Part shown: one piece after another, positions 35,087 through 43,957 of the stretch
Position numbering within the stretch: the first letter of the stretch is position 1
How the letters are laid out: the number at the start of each line of letters is the position of its first letter
Position numbers and translations under genes: made by a program
The notes under the pieces: generated by a model
The model's database searches: none
Told to the model about the DNA's origin: nothing
The model's input: only the letters and a program-made list of their open reading frames with translations
Source of the DNA: Marinoscillum sp965229915
GTDB lineage: Bacteria; Bacteroidota; Bacteroidia; Cytophagales; Cyclobacteriaceae
NCBI RefSeq assembly: GCF_965229915.1
Contig: NZ_CBDDJZ010000001.1
Span: 2,728,001-2,792,000 of the forward strand
Direction: 5' to 3'
Length of the DNA stretch: 64,000 nucleotides

Positions 35087-36988
35087 TTAGTCTTCAGAGA
35101 GAACAATGACCATGTCATCCGAGCTCAGAGTGAACTGGTCAGATTTTGGAGGGTTTACATATACTCCGTAACCCTTGTTAGCATCTTTTGACTGTTTGAT
35201 GACGCGGTAGCCTATAGCTACTTCATTTTTTCTGGCCGCTGATTCAAGGATCGTATAAAAGTTGATAGGTTCTCCTGTCTTCACATATTCACGAGCGGGC
35301 TTGATATAAATCTCTGAACCATCCGCATCAAACAAGTCTTCAAATACGCGCATCAAGTATTTATTCTCAGAGACCTGACTCATTAGTAACGAGATGAGCT
35401 TATCACTAACGATAAAGTCATCTGCACTCGTGATATCCGCCAACTGTCGGTTTCTGATATCTAGCATCTCAGATACAATCTTGTACTTCTCCCCGTTTTT
35501 CTCAGTGAAGTTTCTCAAATGAAGCAGCGTAATCAATGTCTGAGCATCCGCCTCCTGAATAGGAAAGTAGTTTTGATAACAGAGCAACATGATGTAATCG
35601 TATTGACTAAGATTCATTGATTCAAGCGTCTCACGATCCGTGGTATCCATGACTTCAAAAGACAGTGTAATGTTCTCAACCTGATTCTCTAAACGCTGTA
35701 CAGCCTTGGCAGCATCATCAAACTTACTGATCACTCGTACATGTGAGCCGGGAGGCACATAGTTGTCAAGTTCTTTGATGATGTATCTGGCTCTGTTATT
35801 CCACCCAAGTATTAGGATTTTCTCCTTTTCCTGAATGAGAGGTTCCGTATAGACAATTTTGTTTTCCTCAAGTTCGTGGTGATCTGGAGCATTAGGAACA
35901 AGTGTATCATCATCCTCCGTGATCCCGATTACCTGGTCACCTTCTTTAAAAATCGTATCCATTGGAGGGTTGATCTCCACATGTCCATCGGCAAACTGAA
36001 TACCCATGATGGCCGAATCCTCATATGAAAAGAGAATTTCACGGAAAGTTTTCCCGATTAGCGACCTCTCTTCCATAAAGTAGATTTCATCACCGCCAAA
36101 ATCCATCAGCTCTATGTAAACCACCGACAGTCCTGACTGACGAGAAGTTTGTACCATGATTCTGGAAATGATTTCATCCGAAAGAATCAACTCTACCTCG
36201 TCTTTTCCGACCATCTTAGCCACCTCGAAGTTTCGCTTATCTTCCATCTCAGCAGTGATGTGATAGTTTTCCTCTCTGCGATCTGGATTCGTGACGATAG
36301 CCACGATGGTTTTTATAATTTGAGAATCAGAATTCTCATTGTCTTTATCAAGTATAATGATTGACTTGGTGTCAAATGGGTTAGCGATATACAAATCATG
36401 CACATCTATTGGGTTACCCGTACGGCATATGACTTTGGTGTTTCCCGTGCTTCCTACTTTATCACGAATCTCGTCCTCCATCAGGACTTTATCCATATCC
36501 GCCAAAATCACAATTACGCCTCTTTTCTGATTTTCGTTAGCAATGCAGATTTCAGAAATGATAGTGAAGATTTTGGATGACCAACCCAGGATCAATACGT
36601 GATCTTTTTCAATTACAAATGACCGTCCTTTCCTGAGGTCGTCCATTTTGGTGAGGATACCATTGGACACCAAACCGATCAGCGTGGACACAATCACCAG
36701 ACCAAGGAAAGTAGTGATCATCATGAAAAGTCGGAAAGGCCAGTTGTCTTCATGGTTTCCAAGTACACCAGGATCAAGAACGTGCGTCAGGTTTACCCAC
36801 AACGACTCAAAGAGTGTGAAGTCTTTATCCGAATCTGGATGCAGCCCGAATACCAACAACATGGTTCCAAAAAAGAGAATAAGAATAAACGACAGAATTC
36901 CCAAGCCGTAGATCATCGCTACGGTGCCTTTGGAAATGAAGTTGTCGAACTTGTAATTGAGTCTAGTTTTAAGCGGGATATTGCTCAT
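35087..36988 (-). CDS. CASTOR/POLLUX-like ion channel with TrkA-N-type domains
   Basis: 633 residues. Two membrane helices (about residues 20-50 and 85-112) flank a pore loop (ESLWVNLTHVLDPGVLGNHEDN), then two RCK/TrkA-N-like nucleotide-binding folds begin with HVLILGWSSKIFTIISEI and EKILILGWNNRARYIIKEL. This is the layout of plant CASTOR/POLLUX and their bacterial relatives, predicted cation channels gated by calcium or nucleotide. The pore loop is unlike the TVGYG of the Kir channel at 11 kb, so ion preference is open. Confidence 0.85.
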   Translation of the reverse strand: MSNIPLKTRLNYKFDNFISKGTVAMIYGLGILSFILILFFGTMLLVFGLHPDSDKDFTLFESLWVNLTHVLDPGVLGNHEDNWPFRLFMMITTFLGLVIVSTLIGLVSNGILTKMDDLRKGRSFVIEKDHVLILGWSSKIFTIISEICIANENQKRGVIVILADMDKVLMEDEIRDKVGSTGNTKVICRTGNPIDVHDLYIANPFDTKSIIILDKDNENSDSQIIKTIVAIVTNPDRREENYHITAEMEDKRNFEVAKMVGKDEVELILSDEIISRIMVQTSRQSGLSVVYIELMDFGGDEIYFMEERSLIGKTFREILFSYEDSAIMGIQFADGHVEINPPMDTIFKEGDQVIGITEDDDTLVPNAPDHHELEENKIVYTEPLIQEKEKILILGWNNRARYIIKELDNYVPPGSHVRVISKFDDAAKAVQRLENQVENITLSFEVMDTTDRETLESMNLSQYDYIMLLCYQNYFPIQEADAQTLITLLHLRNFTEKNGEKYKIVSEMLDIRNRQLADITSADDFIVSDKLISLLMSQVSENKYLMRVFEDLFDADGSEIYIKPAREYVKTGEPINFYTILESAARKNEVAIGYRVIKQSKDANKGYGVYVNPPKSDQFTLSSDDMVIVLSED

Positions 36989-37141
36989 TCGAAGCCTGCT
37001 TCTTGATTATGTCTTGAAAAGATACGCAAAAGTAATCCAAATTATAAATTATTCGGTGGCGCTTAGTAACAATCCGTAAGTTTAATTGATAAACGGGTTC
37101 TCATTAAGCTTCAACCAGTTATCAATTCTTCACCGTTGTGT

Positions 37142-37639
37142 TTACCGAATGTCAACCAGCCGGAGATAATCAAAGAACATACGTCTAAATTCATTGGCTT
37201 GTTCGGCAGACTCGAAAAACCCCTGGTTATTTAGTAGGATCGTCTGTTTACTTAAAACGGCATTGTACAGTTTTCTTGCCAGTTCTGCATGGTTTCTGTG
37301 ATTCCCAGGTTCAAATACTAAACGATCCGAGTCAATAGAGAAAACCATTTCGGTCTCAATAGAATCGTTCGTGTTGAAATAAAAATAGGCCAGGTCTGAT
37401 CTCCAGTTCAATACTATCACCGGCTCCATATCATTGGCCATTTTCAATCCCATTTTCGAGTAGAGTTCCAAACCCGCTTGCTGTCGCTCTTCCAGCTCAT
37501 AATCTGATTTGCGCACGTTTTTGAAAAATAGCTCGGACGCATCAGAAGTATTGAAGTTAAGCTCATTGGAATCCACCTGTTTATCTTTATCAGGATGACA
37601 GGCAGTAAGTATCAAAAGGATGAAAATGTACCGATACAT
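37142..37639 (-). CDS. Small lipoprotein, function unknown
   Basis: 165 residues with lipobox at LILTACH (Cys about 14) after a short hydrophobic leader. The mature part is mixed alpha/beta and ends VDIR; no known motif. Divergent from the LuxR-type regulator gene 94 bp away. The family is not recognised. Confidence 0.65.
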   Translation of the reverse strand: MYRYIFILLILTACHPDKDKQVDSNELNFNTSDASELFFKNVRKSDYELEERQQAGLELYSKMGLKMANDMEPVIVLNWRSDLAYFYFNTNDSIETEMVFSIDSDRLVFEPGNHRNHAELARKLYNAVLSKQTILLNNQGFFESAEQANEFRRMFFDYLRLVDIR

Positions 37640-37733
37640 GACTTTATAGAGTTAATGGAATGATCAGGATTCATTAAAAAAATAAACGTGCAATCACCAT
37701 TTATTGGTTAAATTTAAAGCACGGTGAATAGAT

Positions 37734-38393
37734 ATGGATGATAAAGCAATAAGAGTTCTAATTGCGGATGATCATACTCTCTTTAGGAAAGGTATGTCCA
37801 TGATGGTGAGGACTTTTCCGGGAGTAGTGTCCGTACATGATGTGGAAAATGGTCAAAAAGCACTGGATTATTTGTCAGAAAATCCGGTGGACATTTTGTT
37901 ACTTGATTTGGAAATGCCTGTACTTGATGGATGGGAAACCTCCAGAAAAGTAGTTGAGAATTTTCATGACACTTATATCATCATGATCTCAATGCACGAC
38001 TCACTCAAACTTATTTCTGATCTGATAGAAATAGGCGTGCATTCCTACCTGCTCAAAAGTGCCGAGCCAGAAGAGGTGCAAAAAGCAATGATTTCAGTGA
38101 TCAACAATGATTTCTACTACAACCAACTGGTAGCGAAGGCGCTTCACCAAAAAGTCAAATCCGGCAATGCGGATAAATTCTTTGACGAAGATAAAAATCA
38201 GCTCACCAAGAGAGAAGTTGAAATCCTTGAACTGATCTGTCAGGAGCTAACCATGAAAGAAATTGGTGAGAAACTATTTATCAGTGAGCAAACGATTCAC
38301 ACACATCGCAAAAATCTCATGCGTAAAACAGAAGCTAAGAATGCTGTAGGTCTGGTTAAGTTTGCCATTCAAAATCACATTGTGAGCTTATAA
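37734..38393 (+). CDS. LuxR/NarL-family response regulator, orphan
   Basis: 219 residues. The receiver has the acidic pocket ADDH, phospho-acceptor Asp58 in LLLDLEMPVLDGWE, and Lys in YLLKSAEPEE. The C-terminal GerE/LuxR helix-turn-helix reads LTKREVEILELICQELTMKEIGEKLFISEQTIHTHRKNLM. No kinase gene is next to it. The candidate noncoding RNA starts about 160 bp downstream. Confidence 0.92.
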   Translation: MDDKAIRVLIADDHTLFRKGMSMMVRTFPGVVSVHDVENGQKALDYLSENPVDILLLDLEMPVLDGWETSRKVVENFHDTYIIMISMHDSLKLISDLIEIGVHSYLLKSAEPEEVQKAMISVINNDFYYNQLVAKALHQKVKSGNADKFFDEDKNQLTKREVEILELICQELTMKEIGEKLFISEQTIHTHRKNLMRKTEAKNAVGLVKFAIQNHIVSL

Positions 38394-38537
38394 GTACCAT
38401 AAACTGGGTAGTTTTCAACTTTCCAGTTTTACCTATTTTACTAGGTATATTCCCTATTTTTTTGGACAAAAGGGCTTCCATTGGCCTTAAACGACACCTA
38501 CCGTTTTTAGTCATGCCGTGCAAAAGAATCCGATTTG

Positions 38538-38545
38538 TATATTTG
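38538..38545 (+). promoter_or_regulatory. Promoter -7 box (TATATTTG)
   Basis: Perfect match to the Bacteroidota TAnnTTTG box. No clear -33 TTTG at the usual 19-21 bp. It fits a transcript starting near 38551, which would be the candidate RNA. Confidence 0.4.
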
Positions 38546-38550
38546 AGAAG

Positions 38551-38784
38551 CAGTTTGTCTAGCTGCTAGGTTGATGGTTGCAGAAAGAGCTAGAAGTGCT
38601 ATGGAAATTTCGCTTAATCTTTTGGTATAAAATCTCTTCTGTATTTGCTTCGGCTCTTTCTCATTTTTACGCTTCACAGCAACCATCCAAAAAAATTTTC
38701 ATTCTCTCTTCCAACCATTTGTTGATTTCTTGTGACTTAGGTATAAGTCGTAAGGAAACCTTGTTTTCAAGAGTTTCTTTTTTT
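38551..38784 (+). ncRNA. Candidate structured noncoding RNA of about 235 nt
   Basis: Preceded by a TATATTTG box and closed by a strong terminator. The core is a long imperfect hairpin: GATGGTTGC-AGAAAGAGC (38573-38590) pairs with GCTCTTTCT (38653-38661) and GCAACCATC (38679-38687), with a 17-nt bulge on the 3' side and further GAAG/CTTC pairing inside (38593-38596 with 38648-38651). A small AGCAG/CTGCT hairpin lies at 38549-38568. CCAACCA at 38711 could pair with the same 5' arm, giving an alternative fold. The only ORF here (from TTG 38578) has no credible coding pattern. A 6S-like RNA is one idea, from the long bulged hairpin; a trans-acting sRNA is another. Confidence 0.5.
38755..38784 (+). 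terminator. Intrinsic terminator of the candidate RNA
   Basis: GAAAC-c-TTG-tttt-CAA-ga-GTTTC followed by seven T. No plus-strand gene ends nearby except the regulator 360 bp upstream. Confidence 0.75.
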
Positions 38785-38819
38785 GCAAGTCAATAGGTAA
38801 TCTGAAGAGGTTATCATTA

Positions 38820-38859
38820 AAAGTCTCCTAATTGTGTGATCATAATGGGAGACTTTTTT
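38820..38859 (+). terminator. Second terminator-like hairpin
   Basis: AAAGTCTCC and GGGAGACTTTTTT with an 18-nt loop, just before the TerB-like gene at 38886. It may back up the previous terminator or act as a leader attenuator. Confidence 0.45.
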
Positions 38860-38885
38860 AATTTGAGCATACAACAAACAGCTGT

Positions 38886-39266
38886 ATGAGCAAGACCAAA
38901 CTCTCCGTTCTCATTAACCTGGCCAACTCTGATGGTGAGGTGGATGCATCTGAAAAATCACTAATTTTTAAAATAGGTGGAGCTCATGGCATGAGTCAGG
39001 ATGAAATTAGTGACCTCATCGACAATCCAATGGAAAAAATTGATCTGAATACATTAAGCGCTGAGGATCGATTCGATACGCTTTATCATCTGGTGCATTT
39101 GATGAAGGTGGATGGTGAGATTTTTGATGAGGAAATCATGTATTGCCTGAACATGGCCAGAAAACTCAATTACCCATTGGAGGCGGTGATGGATCTTTAT
39201 GGTTATGTGCACGCCAATGTCAAACTCACCTCTGAAATCAACAAGATTAAAAGAAAGTACGAGTAA
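38886..39266 (+). CDS. TerB-like protein C
   Basis: 126 residues, helical, with an N-terminus like TerB-like A (LSVLINLANSDGEVDASEKSLIFKIGGAHGMS) and the middle DRFDTLYHLVHLMKVDGEIFDEEIMYCLNMARKL. It has two clear DGE metal-site phrases (DGEVD, DGEIF), more complete than in the 28.8-29.7 kb pair. It is a paralogue 9 kb away from the tandem pair. It is followed by the MITE-like repeat. Confidence 0.8.
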   Translation: MSKTKLSVLINLANSDGEVDASEKSLIFKIGGAHGMSQDEISDLIDNPMEKIDLNTLSAEDRFDTLYHLVHLMKVDGEIFDEEIMYCLNMARKLNYPLEAVMDLYGYVHANVKLTSEINKIKRKYE

Positions 39267-39273
39267 TAAAAAA

Positions 39274-39430
39274 GAGGCTGTCTCAAAAGCGGTGCTCTTG
39301 TCATCCTGAACTGGTTTCAGGATCTAAAATGCATTGATATTCAGCTACATAGATTCTGAAATAAACCTGTCTGCCGACAGGCAGGTTCAGAATGACACCA
39401 ATTTCAGGCTTTTGAGACAGCCCCCTTTTT
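39274..39430. repeat. MITE-like inverted-repeat element
   Basis: Ends GGCTGTCTCAAAAGC (39276-39290) and GCTTTTGAGACAGCC (39408-39422) are perfect 15-bp inverted repeats, flanked by A-rich and T-rich runs. Inside is a second inverted pair (TCATCCTGAA near 39301 and TTCAGAATGA near 39387) and the core palindrome AACCTG-N12-CAGGTT. It fits the short nested dispersed repeats found between genes in many Bacteroidota. It lies between convergent genes and could also end transcription in both directions. No coding capacity. Confidence 0.65.
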
Positions 39431-39436
39431 GGAAAT

Positions 39437-40609
39437 CTAACCTAAATATTCATAAATCCCGGCAACACCCTGGCCACCTCCCACACAGGCGGTAACCATT
39501 CCGTACTTGGATTTACGTCTCTTCATTTCATTAAACAGGGTAATGGAAAGTTTTGCTCCGGTACATCCAAGTGGATGGCCTAAAGCAATTGCTCCTCCAT
39601 TCACATTTAAGATGTCAGTATTCAAATCGAGTCCGCGAATGACAGCTAGCGATTGTGCTGCGAACGCTTCATTCAACTCGATCAAATCCATATCATTTTG
39701 TTTCAACCCTGCCTGCTTCAATGCCTTCGGCACAGCTTCCACCGGACCAATACCCATGATTCGTGGATTTACTCCAGCAGCTGTGTAGCTTACCATTCTT
39801 GCAATTGGCTCCAGGTTATATTCCTTCACCATTTTCTCAGACATCACCATCACGAAAGCAGCTCCATCTGAAGTAGGAGAAGAGTTTCCTGCAGTCACCT
39901 GCCCACCTGCTTTGAAAGCTGGTCGCAAACCAGCCAAAGATTCCATGTTGGTTTCTGGTCGGACACATTCATCTGTATCTACTGTGAATGTCTTTTTCTT
40001 CCGTTTCCCATCTTGCATGTAGGTTTCTTCCACTTCTACAGGAACAATCTCATCTTTGAATTTGCCAGTCTGGATGGCTTTGGCTGCTTTTTGGTGCGAC
40101 TCCATCGCAAACTGGTTAGCGTCATCAGCTGAAATATTGAAGTCCTTAGCTACTTCTTCAGCTGTGAGGCCCATGCTCAGGTAATACTCCGGATTGTCTT
40201 TGGCTATTTTCCAGTTGAGTGCGGTTTTGTATCCCAGCATCGGTACCAAAGACATGGATTCTGTTCCTCCAGCGATGATACAGTCCGCCGTACCCGAGTG
40301 CACTCGGGCACATGCCAGATGAATCGCTTCTAGTCCCGATCCGCAGTATCTGTTGATGATCATTCCCGGCACTTCAATAGGGAGTGACAATAGGGAAATC
40401 ATCCGTCCCATTTGCATTCCCTGCTCTGCTTCAGGAATAGCATTTCCTACAATTAAATCGTCAACTCTTTTGGCATCAAAACCATCTACCGAGCCAACTA
40501 AATGTTTGATTACGTCTGCTGCCAGGTCATCAGGTCTGTAAAATCGAAAACCTCCTTTTTTGGCTTTCCCAACCGCTGATCTATATCCGGCTACTATGTA
40601 TGCATCCAT
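39437..40609 (-). CDS. fadA: Acetyl-CoA acyltransferase (3-ketoacyl-CoA thiolase)
   Basis: 390 residues, normal thiolase size. Catalytic residues are present: Cys in NRYCGSGLEAIHLAC (about residue 90), His in NGGAIALGHPLGCTGA (about residue 345) and Cys in ACVGGGQG (about residue 376). It cleaves 3-ketoacyl-CoA in the last step of beta-oxidation. It is the last gene of the marR-multifunctional enzyme-S23-thiolase operon. Confidence 0.95.
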   Translation of the reverse strand: MDAYIVAGYRSAVGKAKKGGFRFYRPDDLAADVIKHLVGSVDGFDAKRVDDLIVGNAIPEAEQGMQMGRMISLLSLPIEVPGMIINRYCGSGLEAIHLACARVHSGTADCIIAGGTESMSLVPMLGYKTALNWKIAKDNPEYYLSMGLTAEEVAKDFNISADDANQFAMESHQKAAKAIQTGKFKDEIVPVEVEETYMQDGKRKKKTFTVDTDECVRPETNMESLAGLRPAFKAGGQVTAGNSSPTSDGAAFVMVMSEKMVKEYNLEPIARMVSYTAAGVNPRIMGIGPVEAVPKALKQAGLKQNDMDLIELNEAFAAQSLAVIRGLDLNTDILNVNGGAIALGHPLGCTGAKLSITLFNEMKRRKSKYGMVTACVGGGQGVAGIYEYLG

Positions 40610-40636
40610 GTTTTTAAGATTTTGAGTATTGAGACT

Positions 40637-40999
40637 CTAGACACTAGATCTTGAAAACTTATCTATTAATGTCCTTGTCATTTTCTGTATTTCATTTAAT
40701 TCTGATGTAAGCTTTTCGAACTCAGAATGATTAATCAAATCAACCTCCTTCGAGATGATCATCTGTGTTTCCAGTTCGTACTGTGATCCTAAAGAATGAG
40801 ATAGAAAATTGGATAAATCCTTATCTGTTTTTCTACCACAGCCTTCTGCAATGTTGGATGGAATAGAAACGGCACAGCGACGCATTTGAGAAGTCAATCC
40901 AAATTTTTCCGATTCTGGATATGTATCTGTTTGCTTGTATACATCTACTGCAAGTTGAATTCCCTTCTGCCAGACTTTTAATTCTTGGAAATTGTGCAT
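40637..40999 (-). CDS. Four-helix-bundle protein (S23/rRNA intervening-sequence type)
   Basis: 120 residues. It begins with NFQELKVWQKGIQLAVDVYKQT and contains LTSQMRRCAVSIPSNIAEGCGRKTDKDLSNFLSHSLGS, the signature of the S23 family. These genes were first found in 23S rRNA intervening sequences but are also common as free genes in Bacteroidota; the role is unknown. Here it is inserted between the multifunctional enzyme and the thiolase of a fatty-acid operon, 41 bp and 27 bp from its neighbours. Confidence 0.9.
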   Translation of the reverse strand: MHNFQELKVWQKGIQLAVDVYKQTDTYPESEKFGLTSQMRRCAVSIPSNIAEGCGRKTDKDLSNFLSHSLGSQYELETQMIISKEVDLINHSEFEKLTSELNEIQKMTRTLIDKFSRSSV

Positions 41000-41040
41000 G
41001 ATCTAAAATCTTTTGTCTTACATCTTTTGTCTGGAGAAAC

Positions 41041-43443
41041 TTAGTTTCTCAATGGTTTTCCCTTGAACAAAATGCTCTGGATCCGTTCCAAAGTTTTCTG
41101 TTCACCGCACAAACTCAAGAACGCTTCTCGCTCCAGGTCCAGCAGGTACTCCTCAGAAACCAATGTCTCTGCACTGAGATCACCACCACTCATGACGAAT
41201 GCGAGCTTACTGGCAATTTTCGCATCGTGATCAGAAATATAAGAACCATACTTCATCCCAATGATTCCAGCTTCAAACATGGCCATACTCGTTTTACCAT
41301 GTACTTTGATGTCTGTGCGCTGTACTGGTTGCGTATATCCTGCATCGGCTATCTCCAATACACGTTCTTTTGCATCGGCAATGACACGAGATCTATTGAG
41401 CGTGATTCTATCTGAAGGACGAACAATGTCCATTCCTCTGGCCTCTTCAGCAGAAGTGGCCACCTTGGCCGTCGCGATATTCATAAAATATTCCTGAAGA
41501 ATATTTAGTTCCGGATCGTTTGGCATGTACTTATCTGCTGCACGCAGTGTCAGCTCTTTGGTACCACCGCCACCAGGAATCAGTCCAACGCCGAATTCTA
41601 CCAAACCGATGTAGGTTTCAGCATGTGCCTGGATGGCGTCACAGTGCAGGGAAAGTTCACAACCGCCACCGAGTGCCAAGCCAGCCGTGGCTGCCACCAC
41701 TGGAACGGAACTAAATCGCGCTCTTGTCATCGTCTGTTGGAATTGACGAATCATTAAGTCGATTTCGTCATATTCCTGATCCACGGCAAACATGAACAAC
41801 ATCGCCAGGTTTGCTCCAGCAGAAAAGTTGGAAGATTCATTTCCTACTACAACACCACGGTAATCTTTCTCGGCCATCGTGATTGCCGTATTGATTCCTT
41901 CGATCACTTCCGCACCGATCGCATTCATTTTGGTATGGAACTCCAGGTTTAAAACGCCATCTCCAATATCATAGATCGTGGCACCATCATTTTTCCAAAC
42001 CACATTGTTGTCTTTGTAAGCATCTAGATAAATAAAGCCTTCCGTTCCTGGAACAACTTTGTACGATTTGGAGGGTATGTCGTAGTAGTGTTTCTTGCCA
42101 TTTTGATATTTATAGAAGGTCTCGTTTCCTGCTGATAGCATTTCTTCTACCCATGCTGCAGGAGCAAGATCCATTTCCTTCATCTTGTTCAGACAAGCTT
42201 GCACACCCATGGCATCCCATGTTTCGAATGGCCCCATTTCCCAGCCAAACCCAGCAGCTACTGCCTGATCTATGCGGTAGAGCTCATCAGAAATTTCAGG
42301 AATACGGTTAGTACAGTATCGGAAAAGATCGAAGAACGACTGACGGTAAAAATCACCTTCTCGTCCTTCTGCATTAATGACAATCTGGAATCTTTTCTTT
42401 AGATCTTCCTCATTTTTGGTTTTGTCCAGAACATCCAGTTTGATCTTGTCTTTTGATTTATATTCAAAAGTTTTCAGATCAAGTTCCAGGATCTCTTTGT
42501 TGCCTTTATCGTCTACTACTTTTTTATAGTAACCTTGCTTCGTTTTGTCTCCCCACCATTTACGGTCATAAAGTTCCTGCACGATTTTCGGGAGTTTGAA
42601 GGTGTCTCTGCTTTCGTCTTTTGGCAAGCCTTCGTACAATCCTTGCGCTACTTTCACTGCAGTATCCAAACCGACCACATCCATGGTACGGAAGGTCGCA
42701 GATTTTTGTCGGCCGATAACTGGACCAGTGAGTTTATCCACCTCGTTGACTGAAAGTCCCATCTTCTCAATGGTGTGCATGCCCGACATGATGGCGTAGA
42801 TACCAATTCGGTTGGCAATAAAGGCTGGTGTATCCTTACAAAGGACCGTTTCCTTTCCAAGATAGAGGTCTCCGTATTTCAGGAAGAAGTCAACGATCTC
42901 CGGATCTGTTTTCTGTGTCGGGATGATCTCCAATAATCGGAGGTATCTCGGTGGGTTGAAGAAGTGCGTTCCACAAAAGTGTTTTTGGAAATCTTCACTT
43001 CGCCCTTCCAGCATGAAATTGATCGGAATCCCTGAGGTGTTGGAGCTAATTAAAGTTCCCGGTTTCCGGTGCTGTTCTACTTTTTCGAAAAGGGATTTTT
43101 TAATTTCCAGGTTTTCTACAACTGCCTCAATCACCCAATCATAGTCTCTGATCTTGGCCAGGTCATCATCAAAGTTTCCTGTCTTGATGAGTTTGGCTTT
43201 GTCTTGATGATAAAGTGGAGAGGGTTTTGACTTCACTGCCGCATCGAGTGACGAATTGACAATTCGGTTTTTCACATGTGGGGAGTCAAGCGTTAGTCCT
43301 TTTGCTTTCTCAGCGTCGGTCAGTTCCTTCGGACTGATGTCCAAAAGCAAAACCTCCAGGCCGATATTCGCAAAGTGGCAAGCGATCCGTGATCCCATGA
43401 TCCCGGAGCCTAATACTACTGCTTTCTTAATGCTTCGTTTCAT
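41041..43443 (-). CDS. 3-hydroxyacyl-CoA dehydrogenase/enoyl-CoA hydratase fusion
   Basis: 800 residues. The dehydrogenase half comes first: NAD-binding VVLGSGIMGSRIACHFANIG at the N-terminus, catalytic His in CGTHFFNPPRYL. The enoyl-CoA hydratase half is C-terminal (FSAGANLAMLF at about residue 545, GLALGGGCELSLHCD near 590). This order is that of the FadN/YusL type, opposite to E. coli FadB. It carries out the middle two steps of beta-oxidation. Its start overlaps the MarR gene end by 17 bp and the operon ends with thiolase. Confidence 0.93.
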   Translation of the reverse strand: MKRSIKKAVVLGSGIMGSRIACHFANIGLEVLLLDISPKELTDAEKAKGLTLDSPHVKNRIVNSSLDAAVKSKPSPLYHQDKAKLIKTGNFDDDLAKIRDYDWVIEAVVENLEIKKSLFEKVEQHRKPGTLISSNTSGIPINFMLEGRSEDFQKHFCGTHFFNPPRYLRLLEIIPTQKTDPEIVDFFLKYGDLYLGKETVLCKDTPAFIANRIGIYAIMSGMHTIEKMGLSVNEVDKLTGPVIGRQKSATFRTMDVVGLDTAVKVAQGLYEGLPKDESRDTFKLPKIVQELYDRKWWGDKTKQGYYKKVVDDKGNKEILELDLKTFEYKSKDKIKLDVLDKTKNEEDLKKRFQIVINAEGREGDFYRQSFFDLFRYCTNRIPEISDELYRIDQAVAAGFGWEMGPFETWDAMGVQACLNKMKEMDLAPAAWVEEMLSAGNETFYKYQNGKKHYYDIPSKSYKVVPGTEGFIYLDAYKDNNVVWKNDGATIYDIGDGVLNLEFHTKMNAIGAEVIEGINTAITMAEKDYRGVVVGNESSNFSAGANLAMLFMFAVDQEYDEIDLMIRQFQQTMTRARFSSVPVVAATAGLALGGGCELSLHCDAIQAHAETYIGLVEFGVGLIPGGGGTKELTLRAADKYMPNDPELNILQEYFMNIATAKVATSAEEARGMDIVRPSDRITLNRSRVIADAKERVLEIADAGYTQPVQRTDIKVHGKTSMAMFEAGIIGMKYGSYISDHDAKIASKLAFVMSGGDLSAETLVSEEYLLDLEREAFLSLCGEQKTLERIQSILFKGKPLRN

Positions 43444-43900
43444 AAATAAAGGCTTCTGCTAGTTTATCGAATAAAGATTTATCTTCTATTAATTGTGTTA
43501 CAGTATTGGTGACGCGGATAAATGCCTGCACATCTTCCTCTGGAACCATCTGACGAATCTTGGTATTGAATTCGCGTACAGCTTTTTTGGAAAACTCTCT
43601 TTTCTCTTTGCCGAGTTCCGTTAAGAAAATACGAACAGAACGTCCATCAGTAGGGTCCTTCTCCCGACGAATCCATTTTTTGTCTTCCATGGTTTTGAGC
43701 ATCCGGGTAAGCGATCGAGCTTCCAATCCCATAAGTGGTGCAATCTTCGTAGCGGGCGTTCCGTTTTCCTGATCAATGTTTAATAACACAAATCCTGTGG
43801 AAGCGGTAACATCCATATCCGCACCGTACTGATTATACATCCGTGAGATGGCGTGCCATGCTACCTTGATGTTGTAATCGATGGTTTCTTCTCTTTTCAT
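43427..43900 (-). CDS. MarR-family transcriptional regulator of the fatty-acid operon
   Basis: 157 residues. The winged helix is visible (TPATKIAPLMGLEARSLTRMLKTMEDKKWIRREKDPTDGRSVRIFLT), with long helices on both sides for the dimer. First gene of the operon; overlaps the multifunctional enzyme by 17 bp. A 22-bp palindrome 18-39 bp upstream of its start is its likely operator. Such regulators often release DNA when bound to acyl-CoA; here this is inference from the operon content. Confidence 0.92.
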   Translation of the reverse strand: MKREETIDYNIKVAWHAISRMYNQYGADMDVTASTGFVLLNIDQENGTPATKIAPLMGLEARSLTRMLKTMEDKKWIRREKDPTDGRSVRIFLTELGKEKREFSKKAVREFNTKIRQMVPEEDVQAFIRVTNTVTQLIEDKSLFDKLAEAFIYETKH

Positions 43901-43917
43901 CTAATCATTTTTGGGCA

Positions 43918-43939
43918 GTACCAACAGACTGTTTGGTAC
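43918..43939. promoter_or_regulatory. Palindromic operator upstream of marR
   Basis: GTACCAA-CAGACTGT-TTGGTAC: perfect 7-bp arms, 8-bp spacer. On the minus strand it would lie just downstream of the start point set by the TATCTTTG box, so bound MarR could block transcription. It may also act on the divergent gene at 44030. Confidence 0.55.
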
Positions 43940-43957
43940 GCAGTTTTCTGAGTCAAT

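Noticed and set aside
38578..38796. 72-codon ORF from TTG in the candidate RNA
   Set aside because: Unlikely composition, rare start, runs through the terminator hairpin; the region is better explained as RNA.
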